Below are positions 1-6,244 of a stretch of DNA of 10,965 nucleotides, piece after piece. Below the pieces are notes generated by a model. That model did no database searches. It saw nothing but the letters and a program-made list of their open reading frames with translations, and was not told the origin of the DNA. The stretch is from assembly GCA_002390305.1 (NCBI GenBank), contig DGPE01000071.1, positions 1-10,965 on the forward strand. The letters are read 5' to 3'. Position 1 is the first letter of the stretch; every line of letters starts with the position of its first letter. Both the position numbers and the translations under genes were made by a program. This DNA comes from Micrococcales bacterium UBA4448 (lineage in GTDB: Bacteria; Actinomycetota; Actinomycetes; Actinomycetales; Microbacteriaceae).

Positions 1-2
1 TC

Positions 3-209
3 GAGCGCAAGCTTTACCCGAACGTGGATTTCTACACCGGAGTTATTTATAAGGCGATGGGGTTCCCACCAAAGATGTTTACCCCGCTATTTGCAGTCGG
101 AAGGCTTCCAGGTTGGATAGCCCACTGGCGCGAGATGATGGAAGACTCAAGCACTCGAATCGGGCGCCCTCAGCAGCTCTACACGGGCCCCTCAGAGCGC
201 TCAATCTAG
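3..209 (+). CDS. gltA: Citrate synthase, C-terminal fragment (5' end outside window)
   Basis: This is the last 68 codons of citrate synthase, which condenses acetyl-CoA with oxaloacetate to citrate at the entry of the TCA cycle in the cytoplasm. The reading frame is open from base 3 and ends at TAG 207-209. Visible hallmarks are NVDFYTG, whose Asp corresponds to the catalytic aspartate of the family (Asp362 in E. coli GltA), then GWIAHWREM and the terminal RPQQLYTG, which carry conserved active-site arginines. The match in wording and spacing to the E. coli C-terminus is close, and the protein ends a few residues after QLYTG, as is common for the family. The GTG at 24 is internal and not a start. 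The stop codon interlocks with the rsmD stop on the other strand (shared CTAG), so no intergenic terminator is possible here. Identification is firm; the rest of the gene lies upstream of the window. Confidence 0.95.
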   Translation, partial: ERKLYPNVDFYTGVIYKAMGFPPKMFTPLFAVGRLPGWIAHWREMMEDSSTRIGRPQQLYTGPSERSI

Positions 210-775
210 TTTTTCTGGTAGATAGCCACGCTGGTCTCACCCACGGCTTTATTCGTGATTTGGCCAAGCCATTTTGGAGCAAGCAGCGCAGTTCCTCTGG
301 TCGACCGCTCGATAACAACAATTCCATCTTTTTCAACCTTGAGCTCAAGCTCAGTTAGCAAATTGATCATTAGCTCGTTCGGAAATTCATATGGTGGGTC
401 GATAAAGACAAGGTCAAAGACCTCAGTAGAAGTCTTCAAATACTTGCCAGCATCCATCTTGAGATTCTCGGCTGAGACTTGAATATTTGATTTAGCCAAA
501 GCTGTTAGCACTAACCCGGTGTTTTGCAGCGCGATCTTATGAGCACTCGAATCTTTTTCGACAAGGACTGCACTCTGTGCACCTCGGGAAAGCGCCTCTA
601 AAGCCAGAGCACCGGTGCCAGCAAACAAATCCAAGACCCTAGACCCATTGAGCAGATCTCGCGCTTCTAAAGCTGCAAAGAGGCTTTCTTTCACCCGGTC
701 ACTGGTCGGCCTGGTTGAACTCGCGGCTGATTTCAGCCTGATGGAGCCAGCCTGGCCCGAGATGATTCTGCTCAC
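206..775 (-). CDS. rsmD: 16S rRNA (guanine(966)-N(2))-methyltransferase RsmD
   Basis: This 189-aa SAM-dependent methyltransferase is expected to methylate N2 of G966 in 16S rRNA during small-subunit assembly. The family N-terminus is present (RIISG, then TRPTSDRVKESLF at residues 21-33). The SAM-binding motif I is LDLFAGTGALALEA at 48-61, and the catalytic amino-methyltransferase motif DPPY is at 126-129. Length is normal for RsmD. The start is GTG (773-775 read on the minus strand); MSRIISG aligns with the usual MxRIIxG beginning, so no earlier start is needed. Its ribosome-binding site is weak at best. It is divergent from recG, with which it shares a 49-bp gap, and convergent with gltA, overlapping it by 4 bp. 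Neighbouring rsmD and coaD/recG is a common bacterial arrangement. Confidence 0.95.
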   Translation of the reverse strand: MSRIISGQAGSIRLKSAASSTRPTSDRVKESLFAALEARDLLNGSRVLDLFAGTGALALEALSRGAQSAVLVEKDSSAHKIALQNTGLVLTALAKSNIQVSAENLKMDAGKYLKTSTEVFDLVFIDPPYEFPNELMINLLTELELKVEKDGIVVIERSTRGTALLAPKWLGQITNKAVGETSVAIYQKN

Positions 776-784
776 TCAAGTGAG
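771..784. repeat. Short perfect inverted repeat at the rsmD start
   Basis: CTCACT-CA-AGTGAG is a perfect 6-bp dyad with a 2-bp centre. It covers the GTG start of rsmD (773-775) and lies about 40 bp upstream of recG. It has the shape of a small operator half-site pair, but no known regulator motif is recognised, and a dyad of this size can occur by chance. Seen directly in the sequence; any function is inference. Confidence 0.3.
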
Positions 785-801
785 CCTACTTAATCAATAG
801 C

Positions 802-816
802 CTTGGTTCGGCCAAG
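802..816 (+). repeat. Short hairpin just upstream of recG
   Basis: CTTGG-ttcgg-CCAAG forms a 5-bp stem with a 5-base loop, ending 8 bases before the recG GTG. If recG mRNA starts upstream of it, the hairpin would sit where a Shine-Dalgarno sequence is normally found. There is no T-run after it, so it is not an intrinsic terminator. The stem is short and may be fortuitous. Confidence 0.25.
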
Positions 817-824
817 ATTGAGTT

Positions 825-2939
825 GTGCTTACAGACCTGACCCCTCTTTCCTCCCTATTGGGCGATAAGACAGCGAAGGCGTTTGAAAAGCAGTTGGCAA
901 TCACAACTGTTGCTGATTTATTGCAGCACTACCCAAGGAGATATTCCAAGCGCGGTGAGTTGACTGATTTCTCAAGTCTGCCGATTGGTGAAGTGGTAAC
1001 CGTTGTTGGAAAAGTGATCTCCACCAACCAGCGTCGGATGAAAGGCCGCAAGGGCAGCATCTTCGAGGTGGTGCTGGGAGAAAGTGATTCTAAGCTGACG
1101 CTGGCATTTTTCAACCAATCCTGGCGCCAATCCGAGCTGCACGAGGGCGTAACAGGACTGTTTTCAGGGAAAATCGGTTCTTTTTCAAATAACCTGCAGC
1201 TCACTCACCCCGACTATGAACTTTTTAATTCCGAGGTCATTGAATCTCAGGCAAAGGCTTGGGCTGAGCTACCGATTCCGATTTATCCGGCCACCGGCAC
1301 TTTGTCGAGTTGGCGGATACAGAAGGCCATTGAAAAGGTGCTGGAAGCTGGAATCAACATTGAAGAAGTCTTGCCAGAAAAGCTATTGAGCGGTGAAGCA
1401 CTTTATTGTCTGAAAGAGGCTATTGAGCTGATTCACAGGCCAAAAAAAGACTCTGAATGGCAGTTGGCTCTGAAAACCCTGAAATACCACGAGGCGTTCT
1501 TGTTGCAACTGGGCCTTGTTGAGAGACGAAAGGCTGCAAGCAAGCAAAAGGCCTCGGTATATAAATCAGGTCCACTGCTTGAGGGTTTTGATAAGACCTT
1601 GCCTTTTGAGCTGACCGACGACCAAAAAACTGCTGGAAGCGAAATCAGCGAGGATTTATCTGCTGGGCACCCAATGAATCGCATGCTTCAGGGTGAGGTT
1701 GGTTCTGGAAAGACCGTTGTCGCTCTCAGGGCAGTTTTGAGCGTTGCAGAATCTGGCGGTCAGTCTGCCATGCTGGCCCCGACCGAGGTGCTCGCGTCTC
1801 AGCACTACCGTTCGATAGTTCAGGCTCTTGGCCCAAAGTTGACCAAAGAGCTTGGAGTGCAGTTGCTAACCGGCCAACAGCCACTGGCGAAGCGCAAGAA
1901 AACAATGCTGGATCTGGCCTCCGGAAACTGCAGGTTGGTAATCGGAACACATGCTCTGATCAGCCAGAATGTGTCGTTTTTTGACCTCGGGCTTGTCATC
2001 ATCGATGAGCAGCATCGTTTCGGCGTCGGGCAGCGCGAGGCCCTCAAGGCTAAAGCAAAGAACACCCCGCATTCTCTTGTCATGACCGCCACTCCAATAC
2101 CCAGAACGCTTGCAGTGAGCATCTTTGGAGACCTCGATATCTCCTCGCTGAGAGAGCTCCCGCGCGGCCGTCAGAAAATTGCTACGCATGTTGTTGACAT
2201 CTCAAAAAGCGATCATGTCGCCAGAATTTGGCAGCGAGTTAGTGAAGAGGTAGCAGCCGGCAGGCAGGTCTTTGTGGTTTGCCCGAGGATCGAAATTGGA
2301 CAGGTTGAAGAGGATTTTAAGGAGGAGCTCGAGAGTGATCAGGATTTGGAGCCGGCTAATGTCAAAGGAGTCTTCGAGGCACTGCACCAGAACCAGTTTT
2401 TGAAAGACCTAAAAATTGATTTGCTGCACGGCAAAATGTCTTCGGATGACAAGGAGCAGGCAATGGCCGACTTTGAATCAGCTAAGACCAACGTTCTAGT
2501 TTCAACAACTGTTATTGAGGTCGGTGTAAATGTGCCAAACGCCTCAACGATGGTTGTCCTAGATGCCGATCGCTTTGGATTATCCCAGCTACATCAGCTC
2601 CGAGGCCGAGTCGGTCGCGGTGAACACGCCGGGCTTTGCCTTTTGGTGTCCGGGGCAAAGGAGCAAAGCCTGGCATCACAAAGGCTTATTGCTCTGGCGA
2701 GCAACTCGGACGGTTTTGAGCTCAGCGAAATAGATCTTGATTTGCGGGGTGAGGGGGATGTTCTTGGCAATACCCAGTCCGGCACCAGGTCGTCTCTGAG
2801 GCTGCTAAAGGTGGTCAGGGACGCGAAACTAATTCAAGCGGTTCGCAAGCCAGCCGAGGATCTTGATGCTTCAGGACTGAGCGAAATCTTGTCCAGGGTG
2901 CTTGAAGTTCAGGATGCGGCACAGCTTGCCCGCGGCTAA
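825..2939 (+). CDS. recG: ATP-dependent DNA helicase RecG
   Basis: RecG is a monomeric superfamily-2 helicase that remodels stalled replication forks and branch-migrates Holliday junctions and R-loops. The 704-aa product has the family layout: an N-terminal wedge/OB domain (roughly 50-135), Walker A GEVGSGKT (290-297), Walker B variant DEQH (394-397), motif III TATPIPRTL (421-429), a helicase C domain with LLHGKMSSDDK (533-543) and the arginine-finger motif QLRGRVGRG (591-599), followed by the TRG-type translocation region LRGEGDVLGNTQSG (640-653). Length is normal (E. coli 693). A charged insertion near 492-525, between the helicase motifs, looks typical of actinobacterial RecG. GTG 825 is the first possible start because an in-frame TGA lies at 819-821. 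No convincing Shine-Dalgarno precedes it, so the message may be leaderless or poorly translated. It heads the cluster running to mutM. Confidence 0.97.
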   Translation: MLTDLTPLSSLLGDKTAKAFEKQLAITTVADLLQHYPRRYSKRGELTDFSSLPIGEVVTVVGKVISTNQRRMKGRKGSIFEVVLGESDSKLTLAFFNQSWRQSELHEGVTGLFSGKIGSFSNNLQLTHPDYELFNSEVIESQAKAWAELPIPIYPATGTLSSWRIQKAIEKVLEAGINIEEVLPEKLLSGEALYCLKEAIELIHRPKKDSEWQLALKTLKYHEAFLLQLGLVERRKAASKQKASVYKSGPLLEGFDKTLPFELTDDQKTAGSEISEDLSAGHPMNRMLQGEVGSGKTVVALRAVLSVAESGGQSAMLAPTEVLASQHYRSIVQALGPKLTKELGVQLLTGQQPLAKRKKTMLDLASGNCRLVIGTHALISQNVSFFDLGLVIIDEQHRFGVGQREALKAKAKNTPHSLVMTATPIPRTLAVSIFGDLDISSLRELPRGRQKIATHVVDISKSDHVARIWQRVSEEVAAGRQVFVVCPRIEIGQVEEDFKEELESDQDLEPANVKGVFEALHQNQFLKDLKIDLLHGKMSSDDKEQAMADFESAKTNVLVSTTVIEVGVNVPNASTMVVLDADRFGLSQLHQLRGRVGRGEHAGLCLLVSGAKEQSLASQRLIALASNSDGFELSEIDLDLRGEGDVLGNTQSGTRSSLRLLKVVRDAKLIQAVRKPAEDLDASGLSEILSRVLEVQDAAQLARG

Positions 2940-2948
2940 CCTAGTGAA

Positions 2949-3437
2949 GTGAGCAAAATAGCTATCTACCCAGGGTCTTTTGATCCATTGACTCTGGGCC
3001 ACCTGTCGGTCCTTGGGCGCGCATCAAAAATGTTTGACGAGGTTTGCCTGTTGATTGTGCACAATCCGAATAAGGAACCGAAATTTGACCTAAATGATCG
3101 CCTCGAAATGGCCGAACAGGCCATTTCTGAAAAGGGGCTGCAAGCAACCTGCCGGGTCCAGATTATGGACCGGGGGCTGTTAGCAACTGCCGCCAAGCAA
3201 CTGGGAGCGGTTGCTATTGTGAAGGGCTTTAGAAGCTCTGCGGACATTGACTACGAGCTGCCAATGGCTCAGGTCAACGCGGACTTGAGTGGAATTGAAA
3301 CTGTTTTTCTGCCAGCTGATGAAGCATTTGGGGAGATTTCGTCTTCGCTGGTCAAAGAGGTATTCTCACTCGGGGGAGACATTTCGAAATACGTCTCAGA
3401 AGCGGTTCTAAGAAAAATGCAAGAGGAAAGCAAATGA
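2949..3437 (+). CDS. coaD: Phosphopantetheine adenylyltransferase (PPAT)
   Basis: CoaD transfers AMP from ATP to 4'-phosphopantetheine, giving dephospho-CoA and pyrophosphate, the penultimate step of coenzyme A synthesis. The 162-aa length is typical of bacterial CoaD. Key parts are YPGSFDPLTLGH (7-18), which contains the nucleotidyltransferase TxGH signature (T15-H18), K42 in the NPNKEP loop, VKGFRSSADIDYE (91-103) and the ATP-contacting ISSSLVKE (130-137). The start is GTG 2949, 9 bases after the recG stop, with only a weak ribosome-binding site; the protein begins immediately before the conserved IAIYPG strand, so no other start fits. It overlaps the next gene by ATGA. The R of the E. coli RGLR motif is K92 here, a conservative change. 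Confidence 0.97.
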   Translation: MSKIAIYPGSFDPLTLGHLSVLGRASKMFDEVCLLIVHNPNKEPKFDLNDRLEMAEQAISEKGLQATCRVQIMDRGLLATAAKQLGAVAIVKGFRSSADIDYELPMAQVNADLSGIETVFLPADEAFGEISSSLVKEVFSLGGDISKYVSEAVLRKMQEESK

Positions 3438-3940
3438 CTCTTTTGGTTGCAGTCCACGACCTGATGAAGCGTCCAGGAATCATGCGGGAATTCCAATTGG
3501 ACCACAACGTAACCGATGCCATCGGGACCACAATTGTGAAGATTCCAGGGGGCTCCCATTTGCAAATTGCTCTGCGACTGGAATCGGTGCACGAGGGAGT
3601 TTTGGCAACCGGGGAAGTTTCCGGTCAGGCCGAATCCGAGTGCTCTAGGTGCTTGGATTCTATGAACCTTGAGGTTGAGGTAGATTTTCAGGAACTTTTC
3701 GCCTATTCTCTTACCTCGGATGAAGATCTGATCGTCGATAGCGAACACATCGACTTAGAACAGGTCCTCATTGATTCGATAGTTTTGAATCTTCCTTTTC
3801 AGCCCGTGTGTTCAAAGACTTGTCTTGGATTATGCGCGGAGTGTGGAATCAGGTTGGAGCAGACCATCGAACATGGGCACGAAAAGCCGGTTGATCCGCG
3901 TTTCAGTGCATTACAAGATTTAGCAACGAAGGAAGATTAA
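3434..3940 (+). CDS. yceD: DUF177/YceD family protein, L32-linked, cysteine-rich
   Basis: This is a 168-aa member of the YceD (DUF177) family, almost always encoded directly before rpmF and implicated in 23S rRNA or large-subunit accumulation; its biochemical activity is not settled. Visible hallmarks are RPGIMREF near the N-terminus, CSRC (70-73), the conserved central block LEVEVDFQELF, the acidic stretch after it, DLEQVLIDSIVLNLPFQPVC (107-126) and CxxxCxGLCxxCG (C126, C130, C134, C137). The six cysteines suggest a bound metal, probably zinc. ATG 3434 overlaps the coaD TGA as ATGA, and a purine-rich AGAGGAAAG just upstream supplies a good Shine-Dalgarno. Translation is likely coupled to coaD. 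The methionines at residues 11 and 17 are less likely starts because they lack such a site. Confidence 0.92.
   Translation: MTLLVAVHDLMKRPGIMREFQLDHNVTDAIGTTIVKIPGGSHLQIALRLESVHEGVLATGEVSGQAESECSRCLDSMNLEVEVDFQELFAYSLTSDEDLIVDSEHIDLEQVLIDSIVLNLPFQPVCSKTCLGLCAECGIRLEQTIEHGHEKPVDPRFSALQDLATKED
3929..3935 (+). promoter_or_regulatory. Shine-Dalgarno of rpmF
   Basis: AAGGAAG lies inside the last codons of the DUF177 gene, 7 bases before ATG 3943. It is one of the clearer ribosome-binding sites in the operon, as expected for a ribosomal protein that is needed in large amounts. Confidence 0.7.
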
Positions 3941-3942
3941 AG

Positions 3943-4146
3943 ATGCCAGTACCAAAACGTCGACAGTCTCGATCTAACACACGCTCACGCCGCTCTCAGT
4001 GGAAGGCTGCGCCAATCACGCTGGTCAAGACAGTAGAGAACGGTGAGACCACCTACAGCCTGCCTCACCGCGCGAAGGTCGTCACTGACTCCGTCGGAAC
4101 TGAGCTTTACATGGAGTACAAGGGCCGCAAGGTCGCTGACGCCTAG
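3943..4146 (+). CDS. rpmF: 50S ribosomal protein L32 (cysteine-free form)
   Basis: L32 is a small basic protein of the large ribosomal subunit. The 67-aa product begins MPVPKRRQSRSNTRSRRSQW, the family's N-terminal signature with its conserved VPKR and SRSNTRxRRSQWK. The C-terminal half contains TYSLPHRAKVV and EYKGRKVADA and has no cysteine, so the zinc ribbon seen in many bacterial L32 proteins is absent (a C-minus type). The C-terminal extension makes it slightly longer than the usual 56-60 residues and resembles forms known from Microbacteriaceae-like actinobacteria. It lies 2 bases after the DUF177 stop with a good Shine-Dalgarno, and 3 bases before rnc. The yceD-rpmF pair is conserved across bacteria. 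Confidence 0.96.
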   Translation: MPVPKRRQSRSNTRSRRSQWKAAPITLVKTVENGETTYSLPHRAKVVTDSVGTELYMEYKGRKVADA

Positions 4147-4149
4147 AAA

Positions 4150-4824
4150 ATGAATCTTGACGAGCTGAGAAAAACGCTCGGCATCGAGATTGATCCCGAG
4201 TTACTAACTCTCGCCCTAACCCATTCCTCCTATGGCTACGAGCATGACACTCAAGATTATGAGCGCTTAGAATTCCTGGGCGATTCGATCCTTGGCTATT
4301 TGGTCGCCTCTTACGTATTTGAACAGCACCCCGAATTGCAAGAGGGGGAGCTCACCAAACTTAAAAATGCTGTGGTTTCTGGGAACGCTCTTGCTGCTGC
4401 AGCAAATCTTATGGACCTGGGCTCTCACCTTCGAATTGGCAAGGGTGAAGAGCAAACCGATGGCCGCAAGAAGCTAAACATCCTTGCCGATACCTTTGAA
4501 TCCGTGCTCGGCGCCGCTTATATTTCCGGTGGGATTGTGGCGGCTAAGCACATTGTCGAAAAATATATCTTCCCGATGCTGGATGACCCGGATGCGGTTC
4601 GTCAGGCAGCGGACCCGAAGACATCGCTGGTTGAAAAGCTCGCAAATCTTGGAAAACCAGACGTTAGCTACCAGATCTCGGCTCACGGTCCAGAGCACGA
4701 ACGGGTTTACAGTGCCAACTGCCATTCCGGCGATGAACTGCTCGGTGCTGGAAAGGGTAAAACCAAGAAAAGCGCTGAAACTGAGGCAGCAATTAACGCT
4801 CTTCGATTCCTTCAAAATAGCTAA
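4150..4824 (+). CDS. rnc: Ribonuclease III
   Basis: RNase III cuts double-stranded RNA, maturing 16S and 23S rRNA precursors and some mRNAs. The 224-aa product carries the RIIID signature ERLEFLGDSILG (38-49) with metal/catalytic residues E38, E41 and D45, and the second acidic pair in LADTFES at D114 and E117; these numbers coincide with those of the E. coli enzyme. A double-stranded RNA-binding domain follows at about 155-222, ending in the GKGKTKKSAETEAA helix. All catalytic residues are intact and length is normal. ATG 4150 is only 3 bases after the rpmF stop, with no clear Shine-Dalgarno, so translation probably depends on ribosomes finishing rpmF. The stop overlaps the mutM start by one base (TAATG). 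Confidence 0.97.
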   Translation: MNLDELRKTLGIEIDPELLTLALTHSSYGYEHDTQDYERLEFLGDSILGYLVASYVFEQHPELQEGELTKLKNAVVSGNALAAAANLMDLGSHLRIGKGEEQTDGRKKLNILADTFESVLGAAYISGGIVAAKHIVEKYIFPMLDDPDAVRQAADPKTSLVEKLANLGKPDVSYQISAHGPEHERVYSANCHSGDELLGAGKGKTKKSAETEAAINALRFLQNS

Positions 4825-5726
4825 TGCCTGAACTTCCCGAGGTTGAGACTGTGAGAGCTGGTCTCGCGGCCGAATTAGTGGGTGCCAGGGTGTTGAGGGT
4901 AGAAATAGCTGACCCCAGGTCATTAAAGAGACACCTTTTAGGACCCCGGCACTTTGTCGATGAGCTGGTCGGGCAACAATTTCAAGCGATTGTTCGGCGA
5001 GGAAAATTCTTGTGGCTGCCGCTTTCTGATTCCAGGGCGATGGTCGGCCACCTTGGCATGAGTGGCCAACTGCTGTTGCGAACATCGGATCACCCAGAGG
5101 ACCGACAGACCCGTGTGGTCATTCATGTTAAAACCGTTGACGCACGCAACGTGGAGATTCGTTTTGTCGACCAGAGAATCTTTGGGTCATTGGCGATTGA
5201 GGACTTGGTTGAGACGATAGATGCTAAGCCTGGTGGGTATTCACCGGAGTCACCGGCAACCAATTTGATTCCGGTGGTAGTTGCGCACATCTCAAGAGAC
5301 CTGCTCGACCCCCATTTTGACGCCAGAGAAGTGGCCAAAAAGATGATCAAGCGCGCATCCGGGATCAAGCGTGTGCTGTTGGATCAGAACCTACTTAGCG
5401 GCATCGGAAACATCTATGCCGATGAAAGTTTATGGCTGGCAAAACTCCATTACGATCAGCCGGCCAACACAATAAAAATGTCGAAATTACTCGAGTTGAT
5501 TGATGTATCTAAAGAGGTGCTTGAAAAAGCTGTGCTTCAAGGTGGAACCTCATTTGATGAGCAATACAAGAACGTCAACGGGGACAGCGGTTATTTCTCT
5601 CAGTCGCTAAATGCCTATGGCCAGGCCGGCAATGCTTGTCCAAGATGCGGCGGGCAGATTGTTAGAACAGCGTGGGCAAATCGTGGGAGTCACTTCTGCC
5701 CAAGATGTCAGAAGCTAAAGTCCTAG
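4824..5726 (+). CDS. mutM: Formamidopyrimidine-DNA glycosylase (Fpg/MutM)
   Basis: MutM excises 8-oxoguanine and formamidopyrimidines and nicks the abasic site by beta,delta-elimination, in base-excision repair. After removal of Met1 the catalytic Pro2 and Glu3 are exposed (MPELPEVETVR). Other visible residues are K61 in RRGKFL, GHLGMSGQL (75-83) whose M79, together with R118 and F120 of DQRIFG, would form the void-filling triad, the H2TH segment DQNLLSGIGNIYADE (187-201), and a C-terminal zinc finger with C272, C275, C292 and C295 and the lesion-contacting R287. The 300-aa length is slightly above the E. coli enzyme (269), as usual in actinobacteria. ATG 4824 overlaps the rnc TAA by one base and lacks a Shine-Dalgarno, so translation is probably coupled. 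It is the last gene of the forward cluster and its TAG interlocks with the stop of the opposite membrane-protein gene. Confidence 0.97.
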   Translation: MPELPEVETVRAGLAAELVGARVLRVEIADPRSLKRHLLGPRHFVDELVGQQFQAIVRRGKFLWLPLSDSRAMVGHLGMSGQLLLRTSDHPEDRQTRVVIHVKTVDARNVEIRFVDQRIFGSLAIEDLVETIDAKPGGYSPESPATNLIPVVVAHISRDLLDPHFDAREVAKKMIKRASGIKRVLLDQNLLSGIGNIYADESLWLAKLHYDQPANTIKMSKLLELIDVSKEVLEKAVLQGGTSFDEQYKNVNGDSGYFSQSLNAYGQAGNACPRCGGQIVRTAWANRGSHFCPRCQKLKS

Positions 5727-6106
5727 GGTTGCCGAGCCCGATTTGCCCATTGATCCTTTGATAACCGCGGCCATGCTGTGATTGCAAATGCAATTAGAGG
5801 CGCACCAAAAGACCAAATCAGTCCGTTTTGATTAGACGGGAGCATTTTGTCCTCCCAAAAATCTTGGCCGATAACAAAGAGCATGACTGCCAATAGCAGG
5901 GCAAAAAACAGCCCATCAGTTCGGGAATCCGATGAGATGCGGATTTCCATGGCTACCAGCATCGTTAGCAACAATGCAAGGCTCGCCCCAACTGGTAATT
6001 GATCGCCGAGCGTGCTCTGATGCAAAATTGTTCCAAAGATCAGCACGAATGTAGCCCTTCCGGCAACCATCAGGGCGCCGAAAAGTCGATTCGCTTTTTT
6101 CTTCAC
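5723..6106 (-). CDS. Small four-helix membrane protein of unknown function
   Basis: I do not recognise the family. The 127-aa product has a basic N-terminus (KKK) and four clear hydrophobic segments at about 9-29, 37-54, 66-82 and 95-113, ending in a short charged tail with RLSKDQW. The topology with both ends inside the cell fits the positive-inside rule (basic start and basic tail). There is no signal-peptide cleavage site, Cys pair or obvious catalytic motif. The start is GTG (read from 6106); an overlapping ATG 2 bases upstream is in a different frame and stops at once. The hydrophobic pattern and lack of an alternative gene on the other strand support a real gene. It sits inverted between mutM and smc, where many actinobacteria carry other small genes, and its stop interlocks with that of mutM. 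No function can be assigned. Confidence 0.8.
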   Translation of the reverse strand: MKKKANRLFGALMVAGRATFVLIFGTILHQSTLGDQLPVGASLALLLTMLVAMEIRISSDSRTDGLFFALLLAVMLFVIGQDFWEDKMLPSNQNGLIWSFGAPLIAFAITAWPRLSKDQWANRARQP

Positions 6107-6244
6107 ATCTCGAGCCTAGAGTCAATCAGCTAGAGAAATAATCGTTTTGCGCCAATGGGCAAACCACCGGGGTTAGCTCTGCAATAAATCGCTAAACTTC
6201 TGGCTCGGCTAGTCTGTATTGGAACCGGAAAGGGGTGATTGAGC
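6107..6244. promoter_or_regulatory. Divergent intergenic region with likely smc operon promoter
   Basis: This gap of about 135 bp is the largest in the window and lies between two divergently read genes, so it should hold promoters for both. On the forward strand, TAGTCT (6210-6215) and TAAACT (6193-6198) both fit the TAnnnT pattern of an actinobacterial -10 box, but neither has a convincing -35 box at the right distance. No clear promoter is seen for the reverse gene. The location is well supported by gene orientation; the exact boxes are guesses. Confidence 0.4.
6231..6235 (+). promoter_or_regulatory. Shine-Dalgarno of smc that favours TTG 6245
   Basis: AGGGG within a purine-rich GGAAAGGGG stretch lies 9 bases before TTG 6245 but only 3 bases before TTG 6239. 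The spacing supports 6245 as the start of smc. Confidence 0.55.

Noticed and set aside
113..358. An 81-codon forward reading frame across the gltA-rsmD junction
   Set aside because: It overlaps gltA in another frame and is antisense to rsmD; the translation has no family features.
3269..3748. A 159-codon minus-strand reading frame across coaD and the DUF177 gene
   Set aside because: It is antisense to well-identified genes, and its product resembles no family I know.
4474..5085. A 203-codon reading frame on the minus strand across rnc and mutM
   Set aside because: It lies fully antisense to two genes with intact family motifs, crosses their junction, and its translation shows no recognisable domain or plausible composition.
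5726..5760. Possible terminator after mutM
   Set aside because: No GC-rich stem followed by T residues is visible, and the region is coding sequence of the opposite gene.
6173..6195. Inverted repeat TTAGC-N13-GCTAA upstream of smc
   Set aside because: Five-base arms with a 13-base spacer are expected by chance in a gap of this size. There is no T-run, so it is not a terminator.
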